Notes: a model not told the origin generated them from the letters alone. A stretch of DNA of 64,000 nucleotides from Prochlorococcus sp. AG-347-M15 (GCA_003281185.1 QCCS01000006.1:1-64000), one strand, 5' to 3'. Numbered from the stretch's first letter, positions 43,387-49,870 are shown. Numbers and translations are program-made.

Positions 43387-43836
43387 GGTTTAGATTAAAT
43401 AAAGACCGTTTTTTAATCTAAAGCTGCAAGGAACAACTTTCAGAAGATAAGGAATCAACGGTAAAACCTCAGAGTCAACAAATTGGAACGGGTTAACTCG
43501 TGTGTTAAATATATAATCAATTAGCTAAATACCTGTTGGTATCTATGATTACATTGTTTTCAAATCCTGATTTATTTTAGTTTTATCTAAAGTGGAGGAG
43601 ATTTCTTTTTAAATAATGAGTGTGTGTTAATCTTGAATTGATCTCTAATAATTTATGGTTGGCTTCAGTTGTATCCCTGCAACTGCCTCATGACAACCAT
43701 GTATTAATTTTAGGACTGCTTTAGTATTTTTTGATTCAAAATATATACCTCTTCCCGTACCTAATAGTTCCTCAAACCGACCTATAAATTTCAAGGCTAT
43801 AGGAGGACAATATAAGTATAGATCTAGGAGGTCTAA
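43387..43836. other. gene-free stretch with dyad and leader block
   Basis: It holds the dyad at 43389-43422 and, from 43655, a block of about 145 bp that is repeated in inverted orientation at 47.65-47.79 kb. I see no protein-coding gene in it. Confidence 0.6.
43655..43800 (+). promoter_or_regulatory. shared leader/promoter block, copy 1
   Basis: Two parts are conserved with the block upstream of the gene at 47443-47580. First, an RNA-like hairpin: outer stem ATGGTTG/CAACCAT and inner CAGTTG-TATCCCTG-CAACTG, with CTCATGAC in the outer loop (43659-43703). Second, CCGTACCTAATAGTTCCTC then AAACCG (43755-43779), which lies 57 bp before the start of the gene at 43837. Presence of the same order before two unrelated small genes indicates regulation rather than coding. 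Confidence 0.6.
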
Positions 43837-44019
43837 ATGAAACTATTCAATCAATTCACAATCCTTCCAAGATACCTAAAAGCATTTAATTATGCTGGAA
43901 ACAGAATGGAAGAAATAACAAGAAATCTTGATAGAGATAACCATTTATTTGAAGACTATTGGAAGAGGGAATGTAGAGAACATCCAACTAATCAGCATTG
44001 TTTAGTCTATTGCGACTGA
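43837..44019 (+). CDS. Cys-rich microprotein, EC-x9-C-x3-CD family, member 1
   Basis: A 60-residue protein after a good ribosome-binding site (CTAGGAGGTCTAA). The start KLFNQFTI and the end DYWKRECREHPTNQHCLVYCD match two more genes of the island (52029-52175 and 52378-52530): MxL-x3-FT at the start, and E-C-x4-P-x4-C-x3-C-(D/N) at the end. The three conserved cysteines might bind a metal. Function unknown. Confidence 0.75.
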   Translation: MKLFNQFTILPRYLKAFNYAGNRMEEITRNLDRDNHLFEDYWKRECREHPTNQHCLVYCD

Positions 44020-44037
44020 GAATTTTAATCTTAAGGG

Positions 44038-44066
44038 TTGACAACTGAGTATAAATACTCTATAAA
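44038..44066 (+). promoter_or_regulatory. sigma-70 promoter of DUF4278 microgene, copy 1
   Basis: TTGACA (44038-44043) and TATAAA (44061-44066) are separated by exactly 17 bp. The same boxes and spacing occur at the second copy at 55053-55081, so selection on the promoter is likely. Confidence 0.8.
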
Positions 44067-44170
44067 TAAAGTGTAGTAAATGCTACCAAATCGTCCGATC
44101 TACTATTAGATAGACCGCAGTACGAATCAAGCCATAGGACGGGGACTTGATCAAGACCAGGAGCTGCATA
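44067..44170 (+). promoter_or_regulatory. structured leader of DUF4278 microgene, copy 1
   Basis: About 100 nt from the promoter to the start codon, nearly identical to 55082-55185. Possible pairings: GTAG/CTAC (44073-44076 with 44083-44086); TCTA/TAGA (44099-44102 with 44111-44114); ATCAAG/CTTGAT (44126-44131 with 44146-44151). The loop of the last helix carries GGACG (44137-44141), complementary to CGTCC at 44092-44096, giving a pseudoknot. AGGAGCTGCATA precedes the ATG. Confidence 0.6.
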
Positions 44171-44272
44171 ATGGTAAACATGTATTTTAACGGCAAATCT
44201 TTCGTATATTGCAAGAGCCAAGAAGAGAAAACAATAAAGCTTACTTATAGAGGATCTAGTTACTTGAGATAA
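44171..44272 (+). CDS. DUF4278-like microprotein, copy 1
   Basis: A 33-residue protein, ATG at 44171 after AGGAG. The C-terminus IKLTYRGSSYLR carries the K-L-x-Y-R-G-x-x-Y motif of DUF4278. The N-terminus VNMYFNGKSFVYCKSQEEK has one Cys. It shares 25 of 33 residues with the copy at 55186. Third-position changes plus conservation of protein residues indicate a real gene. Confidence 0.75.
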   Translation: MVNMYFNGKSFVYCKSQEEKTIKLTYRGSSYLR

Positions 44273-44330
44273 ATAAAATCTCATATCTATTAAATATTCA
44301 ATAAACTATTTTTTTTAGAGGTGTTATGCC

Positions 44331-44465
44331 ATGAAATTTACTAATTCTCCTTTTGCCATACTCGATAAGAACATGAACGCATTAGATTATCAAAAAAGAA
44401 ATTTAAAATATGAGGACTATTGGGTAAGAGAAAATGATAATCAAACAAAAGAAGATTTTAAATAA
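44331..44465 (+). CDS. small hypothetical protein with YEDYW motif
   Basis: A 44-residue protein beginning KFTNSPFAILDKNMN. Its YEDYWVREND resembles FEDYWKREC in member 1 of the Cys microprotein family, but the cysteines are absent. It may be a degenerate or specialised relative. TTAGAGGTGTTATGCC precedes the start. Confidence 0.55.
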   Translation: MKFTNSPFAILDKNMNALDYQKRNLKYEDYWVRENDNQTKEDFK

Positions 44466-44501
44466 AGTATCTTTTGCTTTTGCAGATAGATAATACTTTG
44501 T

Positions 44502-44855
44502 TTATTTTGTTTTACAAAGAATATAAAGCCAGCTAAAGAAAGTAGCGAAAGCAATTATTAAAGCAATACTATTATTCAATGGACTTAAATATCTTTCTAT
44601 CAAAAGTGGTACATATAGAATCACCAAATACCAATAAAGAGCAGATAGTAATCCAAACAATAAAGCCAGAAGAATATAAAAAGGTAAGATATATAATCTT
44701 CTTTTTTTAATTCTTTCCTCTGTAATATTTTCGGTTAAACCAATTCTTGACCAATAACCACCATTTAATTGGAGAAAAAACTTTAAAAATATTCCGTAAG
44801 TATTTATAAAAAATCTAGATAAAGCAAATAACGGGGAAATTATAAATCTTTGCAT
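44502..44855 (-). CDS. small membrane protein
   Basis: A 117-residue protein, not recognised. Two strong hydrophobic segments (about 56-80 and 92-112) follow an aromatic N-terminus with amphipathic character, and a basic patch EERIKKRRL lies before the first. It lies 14 bp downstream of another small membrane protein on the same strand, so the two are probably co-transcribed. Confidence 0.6.
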   Translation of the reverse strand: MQRFIISPLFALSRFFINTYGIFLKFFLQLNGGYWSRIGLTENITEERIKKRRLYILPFYILLALLFGLLSALYWYLVILYVPLLIERYLSPLNNSIALIIAFATFFSWLYILCKTK

Positions 44856-44869
44856 TACTGCTTTAAAAA

Positions 44870-45043
44870 TTAAATTTGTTCAGTTATGAAAATCTGGCTT
44901 ATATTATTAACTTTTTTTTCTCTATATTTCGTTAGGAAAAATACCATTGAGCTAAAAACAACTAAAAATCCTATTAATGATATTCGATAGAAAAGGTCAT
45001 CAGACATATCAAAAAAAGCTGATCTTTTAAATTTGTTTCTCAT
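44870..45043 (-). CDS. small single-pass membrane protein
   Basis: A 57-residue protein, ATG at 45043. One hydrophobic segment IGFLVVFSSMVFFLT (about 24-42) is followed by a basic stretch KYREKK, suggesting N-out or N-in anchoring with a short soluble tail. The terminator-like leader repeat ends one base upstream of the start codon. Confidence 0.6.
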   Translation of the reverse strand: MRNKFKRSAFFDMSDDLFYRISLIGFLVVFSSMVFFLTKYREKKVNNISQIFITEQI

Positions 45044-45089
45044 CAAAAAAAGAGGGTTTTATCCCTCTAAGTTTAGATCGACTGTCAAT
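45044..45089 (-). repeat. terminator-like leader repeat, copy 2
   Basis: Minus strand: ATTGACAGTCGATCTAAACT, then AGAGGG-ATAAAA-CCCTCT and seven T, ending next to the start codon at 45043. Same layout as copy 1. Confidence 0.75.
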
Positions 45090-45099
45090 AAAGTTATTT

Positions 45100-45215
45100 T
45101 TACTTGTGATGAGTGTGTTTCTTAGGTATAAGTGGTCTAAGGACTTGTCCTTTTCGTAAGGACTTGAGCCTAGCGGTTTCAAGGTTAACCCCGCACTCCT
45201 ACACACGAGTACAAA
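45100..45215. other. GC-richer structured segment, RNA or gene relic
   Basis: The segment is much richer in G and C than its surroundings and full of dyads: TTGT/ACAA plus GTGTGT/ACACAC enclose the whole, GTCCTT-TTCGT-AAGGAC and GCGGTT/AACC..CGC are inside. On the minus strand it also reads as a 32-residue open stretch ending RLKSLRKGQVLRPLIPKK then HTHHK, preceded by an in-frame stop. It may be a structured RNA or the 3' end of a decayed gene. Confidence 0.35.
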
Positions 45216-45388
45216 AACCTTTTTAATTAATGCAGATTACTTCCAAGACACTTAGCTTGCTACTTAATGTAGTTTTTGTGCTTTGTGTCTTTGTCATTTG
45301 AAGACTATTCATCAAAAGAGATTAATAGTTTCAGGGTTTTCTTACTTCGAACCGAACTCAATATCGGTTAGTTTTTTAGTCTTTAAAA

Positions 45389-45595
45389 GTTTGAGTAAAG
45401 TTTGAGTAAAAAATTACGATTCCCTGAAATCCCAGTAATAGCTAGACGCGCTCACTTTTCATTAGCCAAAAATTTTCTTCAGTCATATCAAGGGAATTGG
45501 AGGAATTTATCTGCTAGAATTTTGCTAGAATCAGATTTTTTTATATGTTTATTATCCATCAAAGTCACAATTTAGGAAAGTAATGGGTGGCATGG
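45389..45595. repeat. attachment-site-like repeat, copy C
   Basis: From left: the pair GTTTGAGTAAA twice (45389-45410); an EVE-gene 5' relic (45442-45486); a third type of 11-mer pair TGCTAGAATTT/TGCTAGAATCA (45512-45533); and the core TTTATTATCCATCAAAG to AATGGGTGGCATG (45548-45594). The order relic, arm pair, core is as in copy A. Confidence 0.6.
45442..45486 (-). pseudogene. relic of the EVE gene 5' end
   Basis: Reads MTEENFWLMKSERV then TAG, against MTEINYWLMKSEPD in the intact gene at 41147. The upstream sequence CATATCAAGGGA is also shared. Only about 12 codons remain. Confidence 0.8.
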
Positions 45596-45652
45596 GGGTG
45601 CATAGGACCGTGCTGCATCGTATATATGATCTGATACATTTCTGTTAAAAGT

Positions 45653-45802
45653 TTACGGGTACAACCTTTCAATAGATTCTTTCTGTTCTTGCTTTTTTAT
45701 GTCTTCAGCATCTAAAACAGGGCACGAGTTTTGATTTAGTGATAAGAGGAAAGTGCTTTTTTTGAATAGTTTGAAAAGTGGTGTAAGTAATAAGTTTTTC
45801 AT
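45653..45802 (-). CDS. small hypothetical protein
   Basis: A 49-residue protein: hydrophobic-basic start KNLLLTPLFKLFKKSTFLLSL, then NSCPVLDAEDIKKQEQKESIERLYP. Its ATG directly abuts the stop of the upstream gene (TAAATG), which suggests coupled translation. Function unknown. Confidence 0.5.
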   Translation of the reverse strand: MKNLLLTPLFKLFKKSTFLLSLNQNSCPVLDAEDIKKQEQKESIERLYP

Positions 45803-45988
45803 TTATTCCCAAGTTTTCATATCAGAGAAGTCGCTTGCTATTGCATGAAGCATCCCTCCTACAAATGATCTAGGGCAACCAAGTTTGTTAACTAAAACTT
45901 CTGATTGTTTTTTGATATCTTCCCATGTAGGTCTGATATCCTCATTTATTTGTTTAAGGCTAGGTTTAAATTCTTCTGAATCATTCAT
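45803..45988 (-). CDS. small hypothetical protein
   Basis: A 61-residue protein from the ATG at 45988; an in-frame TTG ten codons upstream is less likely. Acidic and helical: PSLKQINEDIRPTWEDIKKQ, then LVNKLGCPRSFVGGMLHAIASDF. One cysteine. The next gene abuts its stop. Not recognised. Confidence 0.55.
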   Translation of the reverse strand: MNDSEEFKPSLKQINEDIRPTWEDIKKQSEVLVNKLGCPRSFVGGMLHAIASDFSDMKTWE

Positions 45989-46066
45989 ATTAAAAGGTAT
46001 TAACTTATTAAAATTCAATTGATAGTAAAGAAAATCTCATTTATTTAAATAAATATTCAATAAAAA

Positions 46067-46222
46067 TTACAAAATAAATTCTTTAGAAATTATTCTAAGC
46101 TGATTTAAATTCAGATTATTTAAATAATTATTTGCAATCAATTTTTCCTCATTAATTTCGAGATCTTTAATCTCAGAAATAATGCTATTAGATATTAAAT
46201 CAATTAAATGTTCTTTATCCAT
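46067..46222 (-). CDS. small hypothetical protein
   Basis: A 51-residue acidic, leucine/isoleucine-rich helical protein, ATG at 46222: DKEHLIDLISNSIISEIKDL and LNLNQLRIISKEFIL. No motif and no clear ribosome-binding site. Confidence 0.4.
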   Translation of the reverse strand: MDKEHLIDLISNSIISEIKDLEINEEKLIANNYLNNLNLNQLRIISKEFIL

Positions 46223-46423
46223 GACTTATATATAAACCCAAAACAAAAATTAATTATTTAAAGTCTTCAACTCAACATATAAGTAAAAATACTTAGATAA
46301 ATATAAAACTCATAGGTTTGCTAAATCACTTTAGATGATTGGTATAGGGTGCACGCGAATTATCAGCTACTCACACTTGAGCTTTTTATGCAACATAATA
46401 AGTTTACATAAAGTAACAATTAA

Positions 46424-46618
46424 ATGAAAAGACTTTTCCCTTACATAGCTTTTGCATGTTTAACTGGTTTTACGGCTACGACTGGTTTACCAGTTATAGC
46501 AGGCGGTTGTAGTAGCCACATGAACAAAAAAGCTGAAATCAAATGTGCTGAAGATGATACTGAGTGTCAAATTGAAAAAGCTGAAAAGTTTGATTTAAAA
46601 AATTCTCTCAAGTCATAA
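46424..46618 (+). CDS. small secreted protein
   Basis: A 64-residue protein with an N-terminal signal peptide (KRLFPYIAFACLTGFTATTG, cleavage near PVIAGG). The mature part has three cysteines, CSSHMNKKAEIKCAEDDTEC, and ends in a charged helix. The C in AGGC could be a lipobox but the -3 position is poor. Function unknown. Confidence 0.65.
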   Translation: MKRLFPYIAFACLTGFTATTGLPVIAGGCSSHMNKKAEIKCAEDDTECQIEKAEKFDLKNSLKS

Positions 46619-46622
46619 AATC

Positions 46623-46727
46623 ATGACTCAAATCGGTTTATTTATGAACTCTGCCCCAAGAGATTTGATTGAGTTCACATTCTTTTCGGCTGTTGGTTTT
46701 ACTGCAGGATTATTTGGTCTAATTTAG
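46623..46727 (+). CDS. tiny membrane protein
   Basis: A 34-residue protein beginning four bases after the previous stop: MTQIGLFMNSAPRDLIEF then a hydrophobic segment TFFSAVGFTAGLFGLI. Likely co-transcribed with the secreted protein. Weak evidence beyond position and composition. Confidence 0.4.
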   Translation: MTQIGLFMNSAPRDLIEFTFFSAVGFTAGLFGLI

Positions 46728-46846
46728 TTATAGAAAATTGACCCATTCTTTTTTTTCTCTTTACCTTTTCAAGTCTTTCTTTCTTTTATGTGATTGCTTG
46801 CTTATGGAGAGATTTAATTAATCAAAAGTAAAAAATATTTTTTTAA

Positions 46847-46990
46847 TTACCTTTTATAGATAAATCTTTGTATGTCTTCGAATAGATTAGATTTTGATTT
46901 AAAAAATCCATTACTTTTTAAATAAGATTTTCCTTTTTCTATATTTTCAATTCTTTTTTCATAAGAATTTTCATCTAAACTTTTTTTCAT
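46847..46990 (-). CDS. small hypothetical basic protein
   Basis: A 47-residue protein, ATG at 46990: KKSLDENSYEKRIENIEKGK and later LFEDIQRFIYKR. Lysine-rich and helical; not recognised. Confidence 0.4.
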   Translation of the reverse strand: MKKSLDENSYEKRIENIEKGKSYLKSNGFFKSKSNLFEDIQRFIYKR

Positions 46991-47180
46991 AAAAAAATAG
47001 TCGGACTCTTATTCTGAATAATGCTCACAAAAAAGCGGTTACCTTAAATACAAAATTTAAATTCTTTTTTGAATTGCTTCTCATTCAAACAAAAGATCTA
47101 ATAAAAAATTTTTTCCTTAAATTACTAAGACTAATAATGAAAAATAAATAAAAAATAAATTCTTAGAAAAAAAGGAGATT

Positions 47181-47219
47181 ATGGTAGGAAATACTACATC
47201 AATTACCTATCAGGAATAA
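47181..47219 (+). CDS. possible 12-codon leader peptide before an hli gene
   Basis: ATG preceded by a near-ideal AAAGGAGATT; reads MVGNTTSITYQE and stops 34 bp before the hli start, which itself lacks a strong ribosome-binding site. It could be a translated leader. Speculative. Confidence 0.35.
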   Translation: MVGNTTSITYQE

Positions 47220-47253
47220 TTAATTTGTAGATATAAATCTATTTCACATAATT

Positions 47254-47382
47254 ATGGAATTCGCAAAAAAATTCATGACTGAAAAAGCTGAAAAGCTTAA
47301 CGGTAAAGCTGCAATGCTTGGAATGTTTGCTCTAATAGGGGCTTATTATTTTACAGGTCAAATTGTTCCAGGTATTTTCTAA
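47254..47382 (+). CDS. high-light-inducible protein
   Basis: A 42-residue one-helix Hli/SCP protein. EKLNGKAAMLGMFALIGAYYFTGQIVPG carries the ELN/xNGRxAMxG chlorophyll-binding motif with Lys in place of Arg, and the conserved TGQ-x-x-PG tail. Hli proteins bind chlorophyll in thylakoids and protect during light stress. Terminator follows at 47410. Confidence 0.92.
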   Translation: MEFAKKFMTEKAEKLNGKAAMLGMFALIGAYYFTGQIVPGIF

Positions 47383-47409
47383 CAACAAAAAAATTATTTA
47401 AATTTTTTG

Positions 47410-47434
47410 AAGGGCTTTATGAAGCCCTTTTTTA
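47410..47434 (+). terminator. intrinsic terminator of the hli gene
   Basis: AAGGGCTT (47410-47417), loop TATG, AAGCCCTT (47422-47429), then a T-run. Confidence 0.9.
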
Positions 47435-47442
47435 TTTAATTA

Positions 47443-47580
47443 TTAAGAATCTTTTGATATCTTGTTCTTCATGTCCTCAATATTATTAATTAATTTGTCT
47501 AACCATTTTGTATTATCTTCTGGTTTTAAATATTTAATTTTTGGTTGATTAATTTCAAGAGTCTCAAAATCTCCACTCAT
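47443..47580 (-). CDS. small hypothetical protein under the shared leader block
   Basis: A 45-residue protein, ATG at 47580 after AAAGGAGAATTT: SGDFETLEINQPKIKYLKPED, then KWLDKLINNIEDMKNKIS. Hydrophilic, helical at the end. Its upstream region (47650-47795) is the inverted copy of the block at 43655. The strong ribosome-binding site supports it as a gene. Confidence 0.6.
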   Translation of the reverse strand: MSGDFETLEINQPKIKYLKPEDNTKWLDKLINNIEDMKNKISKDS

Positions 47581-47649
47581 AAATTCTCCTTTGAATGTTT
47601 GTTTAACTACCTCTCTGTTCTAATTGATTCGATTAAAACACTGCGTATC

Positions 47650-47795
47650 TAATGTGTGCGGTTTGAGGAACATTTAGGTACGGAAAGAGGTATGTTTTTT
47701 TAGCCATTTAAATCTAAGGCTGACCTAAATTAGAAATATGGTTGTCATGAATCGGTTGCATTGCTACAACTGAAATCAACCATAAACCTTAAATT
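47650..47795 (-). promoter_or_regulatory. shared leader/promoter block, copy 2
   Basis: Read on the minus strand it matches 43655-43800: outer stem ATGGTTG/CAACCAT, inner CAGTTG..CAAC helix, CATGACAACCAT, then CCGTACCTAAATGTTCCTC and AAACCGCACACAT (47684-47652). The last motif ends 78 bp before the start at 47580. Confidence 0.6.
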
Positions 47796-47807
47796 GCATT
47801 TAATAAA

Positions 47808-47990
47808 ATGACTTACTATAGTTGCTTTGATCAAAAAGGAAACATAATTGCTCGCTGTCAGACTAAAGAAGATATAGATGTTCTTAAGAAAATGGGCAGA
47901 CCAATAATGGAAATAAAAGAAATGAAAAAAGAGGAATCAGTTGTTTGTTCGTTAACTGGTAGTCCGTCCGATTACAACGACGATTATTAA
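47808..47990 (+). CDS. conserved small hypothetical protein
   Basis: A 60-residue acidic protein: TYYSCFDQKGNIIARCQTKED, then DVLKKMGRPIMEIKEM, ending CSLTGSPSDYNDDY. Two N-terminal cysteines 11 apart and one near the end. I recall close relatives across Prochlorococcus, but no function. The beta-hairpin and helix pattern suggests a small folded domain. Confidence 0.7.
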   Translation: MTYYSCFDQKGNIIARCQTKEDIDVLKKMGRPIMEIKEMKKEESVVCSLTGSPSDYNDDY

Positions 47991-47994
47991 GAGT

Positions 47995-48126
47995 ATGACT
48001 CAAAGATTACTTCAATTAAATCAACAAAAAAGATTAGTAGTTTTTTTGTTGATTGCATTAAATAGCATTTGTACTTTCTTTTCTACTTTTGAAAAAGCAT
48101 TAACTGATCGCGAAAGAGCGAGATAA
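47995..48126 (+). CDS. small single-pass membrane protein
   Basis: A 43-residue protein five bases after the previous gene: TQRLLQLNQQKRLVVFLLIALNSICTF with a hydrophobic core near residues 14-30, ending DRERAR. Probably co-transcribed with the preceding gene; the terminator at 48178 follows. Confidence 0.5.
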   Translation: MTQRLLQLNQQKRLVVFLLIALNSICTFFSTFEKALTDRERAR

Positions 48127-48177
48127 ATTATTTAGTTATTTTTGGATTAACAGTCAATCAATAAAATTTAAGACATT

Positions 48178-48207
48178 AAAAAAGACCCTTTTACAGGTCT
48201 TTTTTAA
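48178..48207 (+). terminator. intrinsic terminator
   Basis: AAAAAAGACC (48178-48187), loop CTTTTACA, GGTCTTTTTT (48196-48205). Ends the two-gene unit at 47808-48126. Confidence 0.88.
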
Positions 48208-48233
48208 ATAGTGACGACAGAAAGGAGATCTAT

Positions 48234-48332
48234 TTGATAATCAGATTAAGAATTTTCTTAGAAATTAGTTTTGAAAGTAAAAGTGATTACTCACTTCTTC
48301 ATGCTTTACAAACGACTTTATTTTTAAGATAG
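48234..48332 (+). CDS. possible 32-residue protein
   Basis: TTG start six bases after a perfect AAAGGAG: IIRLRIFLEISFESKSDYSL, then LHALQTTLFLR. The ribosome-binding site is the main support; sequence not recognised. Confidence 0.35.
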   Translation: MIIRLRIFLEISFESKSDYSLLHALQTTLFLR

Positions 48333-48572
48333 TTCAGAATTAATTCCGGAAAATTAATTTCTGATCACTTAACTTTCTTACCGTAAAGGTTAGATAAGTT
48401 AATTTACCTTGGTGTTGCAGACCATGGATTAGTGAAGATCTAGTTGGTCAACCTTGGTCGAGTCGATCACCAGAACTGTCGTAAACATAAAATAATCGGT
48501 CATATATATTTTGCATGAATCCTTAATATTGATTTAATCATGATTAATTAAATCTTTAATCCTGGGACCATA
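48333..48572. other. gene-free stretch
   Basis: Contains a short GC-richer segment (about 48410-48485, with GTTGCAGACCATGG and GGTCGAGTCGATCACC) that is unlike its AT-rich surroundings and may be a gene relic or RNA. No supported gene. Confidence 0.4.
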
Positions 48573-48836
48573 TCATCCAACAAGCTCAATCGAATAGACG
48601 GTATCCTTACAATTATTTTTTTTATCCCATTCCTTTGCAAAAGGAGATTCCATCTCTGCACCTAATTTTTCTAAGTCAGTACAGTTCATTAGTAAATGAG
48701 ATTTGTGTTCATTGACTTTTACAAACTCATAATCAGTTACAAACTCCTTGCACATTTCTTCAAGAAATAATTTCGTTACATCATTTTTAAATTCTTCAAA
48801 TGTACAGCTAAAAGTTGAAATGATAAGTGTGTTCAT
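48573..48836 (-). CDS. small hypothetical protein, possibly DUF3764-like
   Basis: An 87-residue protein. Strand-helix pattern LIISTFSCTFEEFKNDVTKLF, then LLMNCTDLEKLGAEMESPFAKEWDKKN, then CKDTVYSIELVG. The DLEKL..F...WDK..C.DTVYS end reminds me of cyanobacterial DUF3764, a dimeric alpha-beta barrel type, but this is uncertain. A degraded leader repeat lies directly upstream of the start. Confidence 0.55.
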   Translation of the reverse strand: MNTLIISTFSCTFEEFKNDVTKLFLEEMCKEFVTDYEFVKVNEHKSHLLMNCTDLEKLGAEMESPFAKEWDKKNNCKDTVYSIELVG

Positions 48837-48874
48837 AAAAAAAAAAGGGTTTTATCCCTCTATGTTAGAGCGAC
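48837..48874 (-). repeat. terminator-like leader repeat, copy 3 (degraded)
   Basis: Minus strand: GTCGCTCTAACATAGAGGG, ATAAAA, CCC and ten or more T next to the start codon at 48836. The stem has lost pairs but the T-run and the flanking TCTAACAT remain. Confidence 0.6.
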
Positions 48875-48956
48875 AATATATTAATAAGATAATACGTCTA
48901 GGGTTAATAAGATTTTTTTGATTAAATTAATATTAAGTTTATTTTTTAAATCCTAA

Positions 48957-49706
48957 ATGGATAGGTTAGTTCAAATAAAACTTAATTCTCAACAAATAGA
49001 TAAATTAAATTCAATTTTTTTTGAAATACATCCACAAGGAAAAAAAAAACTTGAAATAGGTCAGAGCTTGATATTTCTTGAGTCAGTAAAAGTCGGAACG
49101 TCTTTTGGAATATACGCAGGAAATTTTATACCAAGTATGGGCAGTTATTCTTTCTCTCATTCTCCATTTTTTGAGTTAATTCCATTTGAAATAGGTAATT
49201 ATGTGTCTATAGGTGAACAGGTTTGTAGTTTTGGTTTTGAACATCCTACTGATAATTTAGGAACTTCTCCTCTTTTTTATCAGAAAAATAGGAATTTGTT
49301 TAAGAGTGTAGATATAAATACTTCTCAAAAAACTATTAATGACAAAGGTATATTTATTGCAAATGATGTTTGGATAGGAAGAGGAGTAATGCTTAAAAGA
49401 GGAATAAAAATTGGTAATGGAGCAGTTGTTGGTGCTGGTTCAGTTGTTACAAAAAACGTACCTGATTACGCAGTTGTGGGAGGTAATCCCGCAAAGATCA
49501 TAAAATATAGATTTGATGAGAATATTATTGAACGACTAATGAAAGTTAAATGGTGGAATCTTCCACTTCAAGAATTATCTAAATTAGATTTTAACTTGCC
49601 TATTATAAAAATCCTTGAGTCTTTTGAGGAATCAAATTCTTCTGAATTTAAAACACCTCTGCAAAAAACTTTGCTTCTAGATTTATTAGGAATTAACTTA
49701 ATTTAA
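48957..49706 (+). CDS. hexapeptide-repeat acetyltransferase (CatB/XAT type)
   Basis: A 249-residue left-handed beta-helix protein. Residues about 60-185 show hexapeptide turns (ISIGEQVCSFG, IFIANDVWIGRGVMLKRGIKIGNGAVVGAGSVV) and the loop HPTDNLGTSP-like segment with His near 86, as in xenobiotic and sugar O-acetyltransferases. The end PDYAVVGGNPAKIIKYRF is typical. It may modify a polysaccharide. Cargo gene of the island; no other envelope genes are adjacent. Confidence 0.85.
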   Translation: MDRLVQIKLNSQQIDKLNSIFFEIHPQGKKKLEIGQSLIFLESVKVGTSFGIYAGNFIPSMGSYSFSHSPFFELIPFEIGNYVSIGEQVCSFGFEHPTDNLGTSPLFYQKNRNLFKSVDINTSQKTINDKGIFIANDVWIGRGVMLKRGIKIGNGAVVGAGSVVTKNVPDYAVVGGNPAKIIKYRFDENIIERLMKVKWWNLPLQELSKLDFNLPIIKILESFEESNSSEFKTPLQKTLLLDLLGINLI

Positions 49707-49870
49707 GTATTTATAAAATTATTTATATATTTATTTCTTTTGGTTCTAGCTTATGGAGCTAATTTGCACCGTACTCATTTCAAAATAAAAAGATAGTGAT
49801 CTTTTAAAGTTGATGTTTTCTAAAAATTTTTATATTTTTTAAATGGTGAAATTTTTTACAAATTTTATAT

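Noticed and set aside
44060..44284. 74-residue minus-strand ORF opposite DUF4278 copy 1
   Set aside because: It is antisense to the promoter, leader and microgene that are conserved with the second copy; the conserved frame is on the plus strand.
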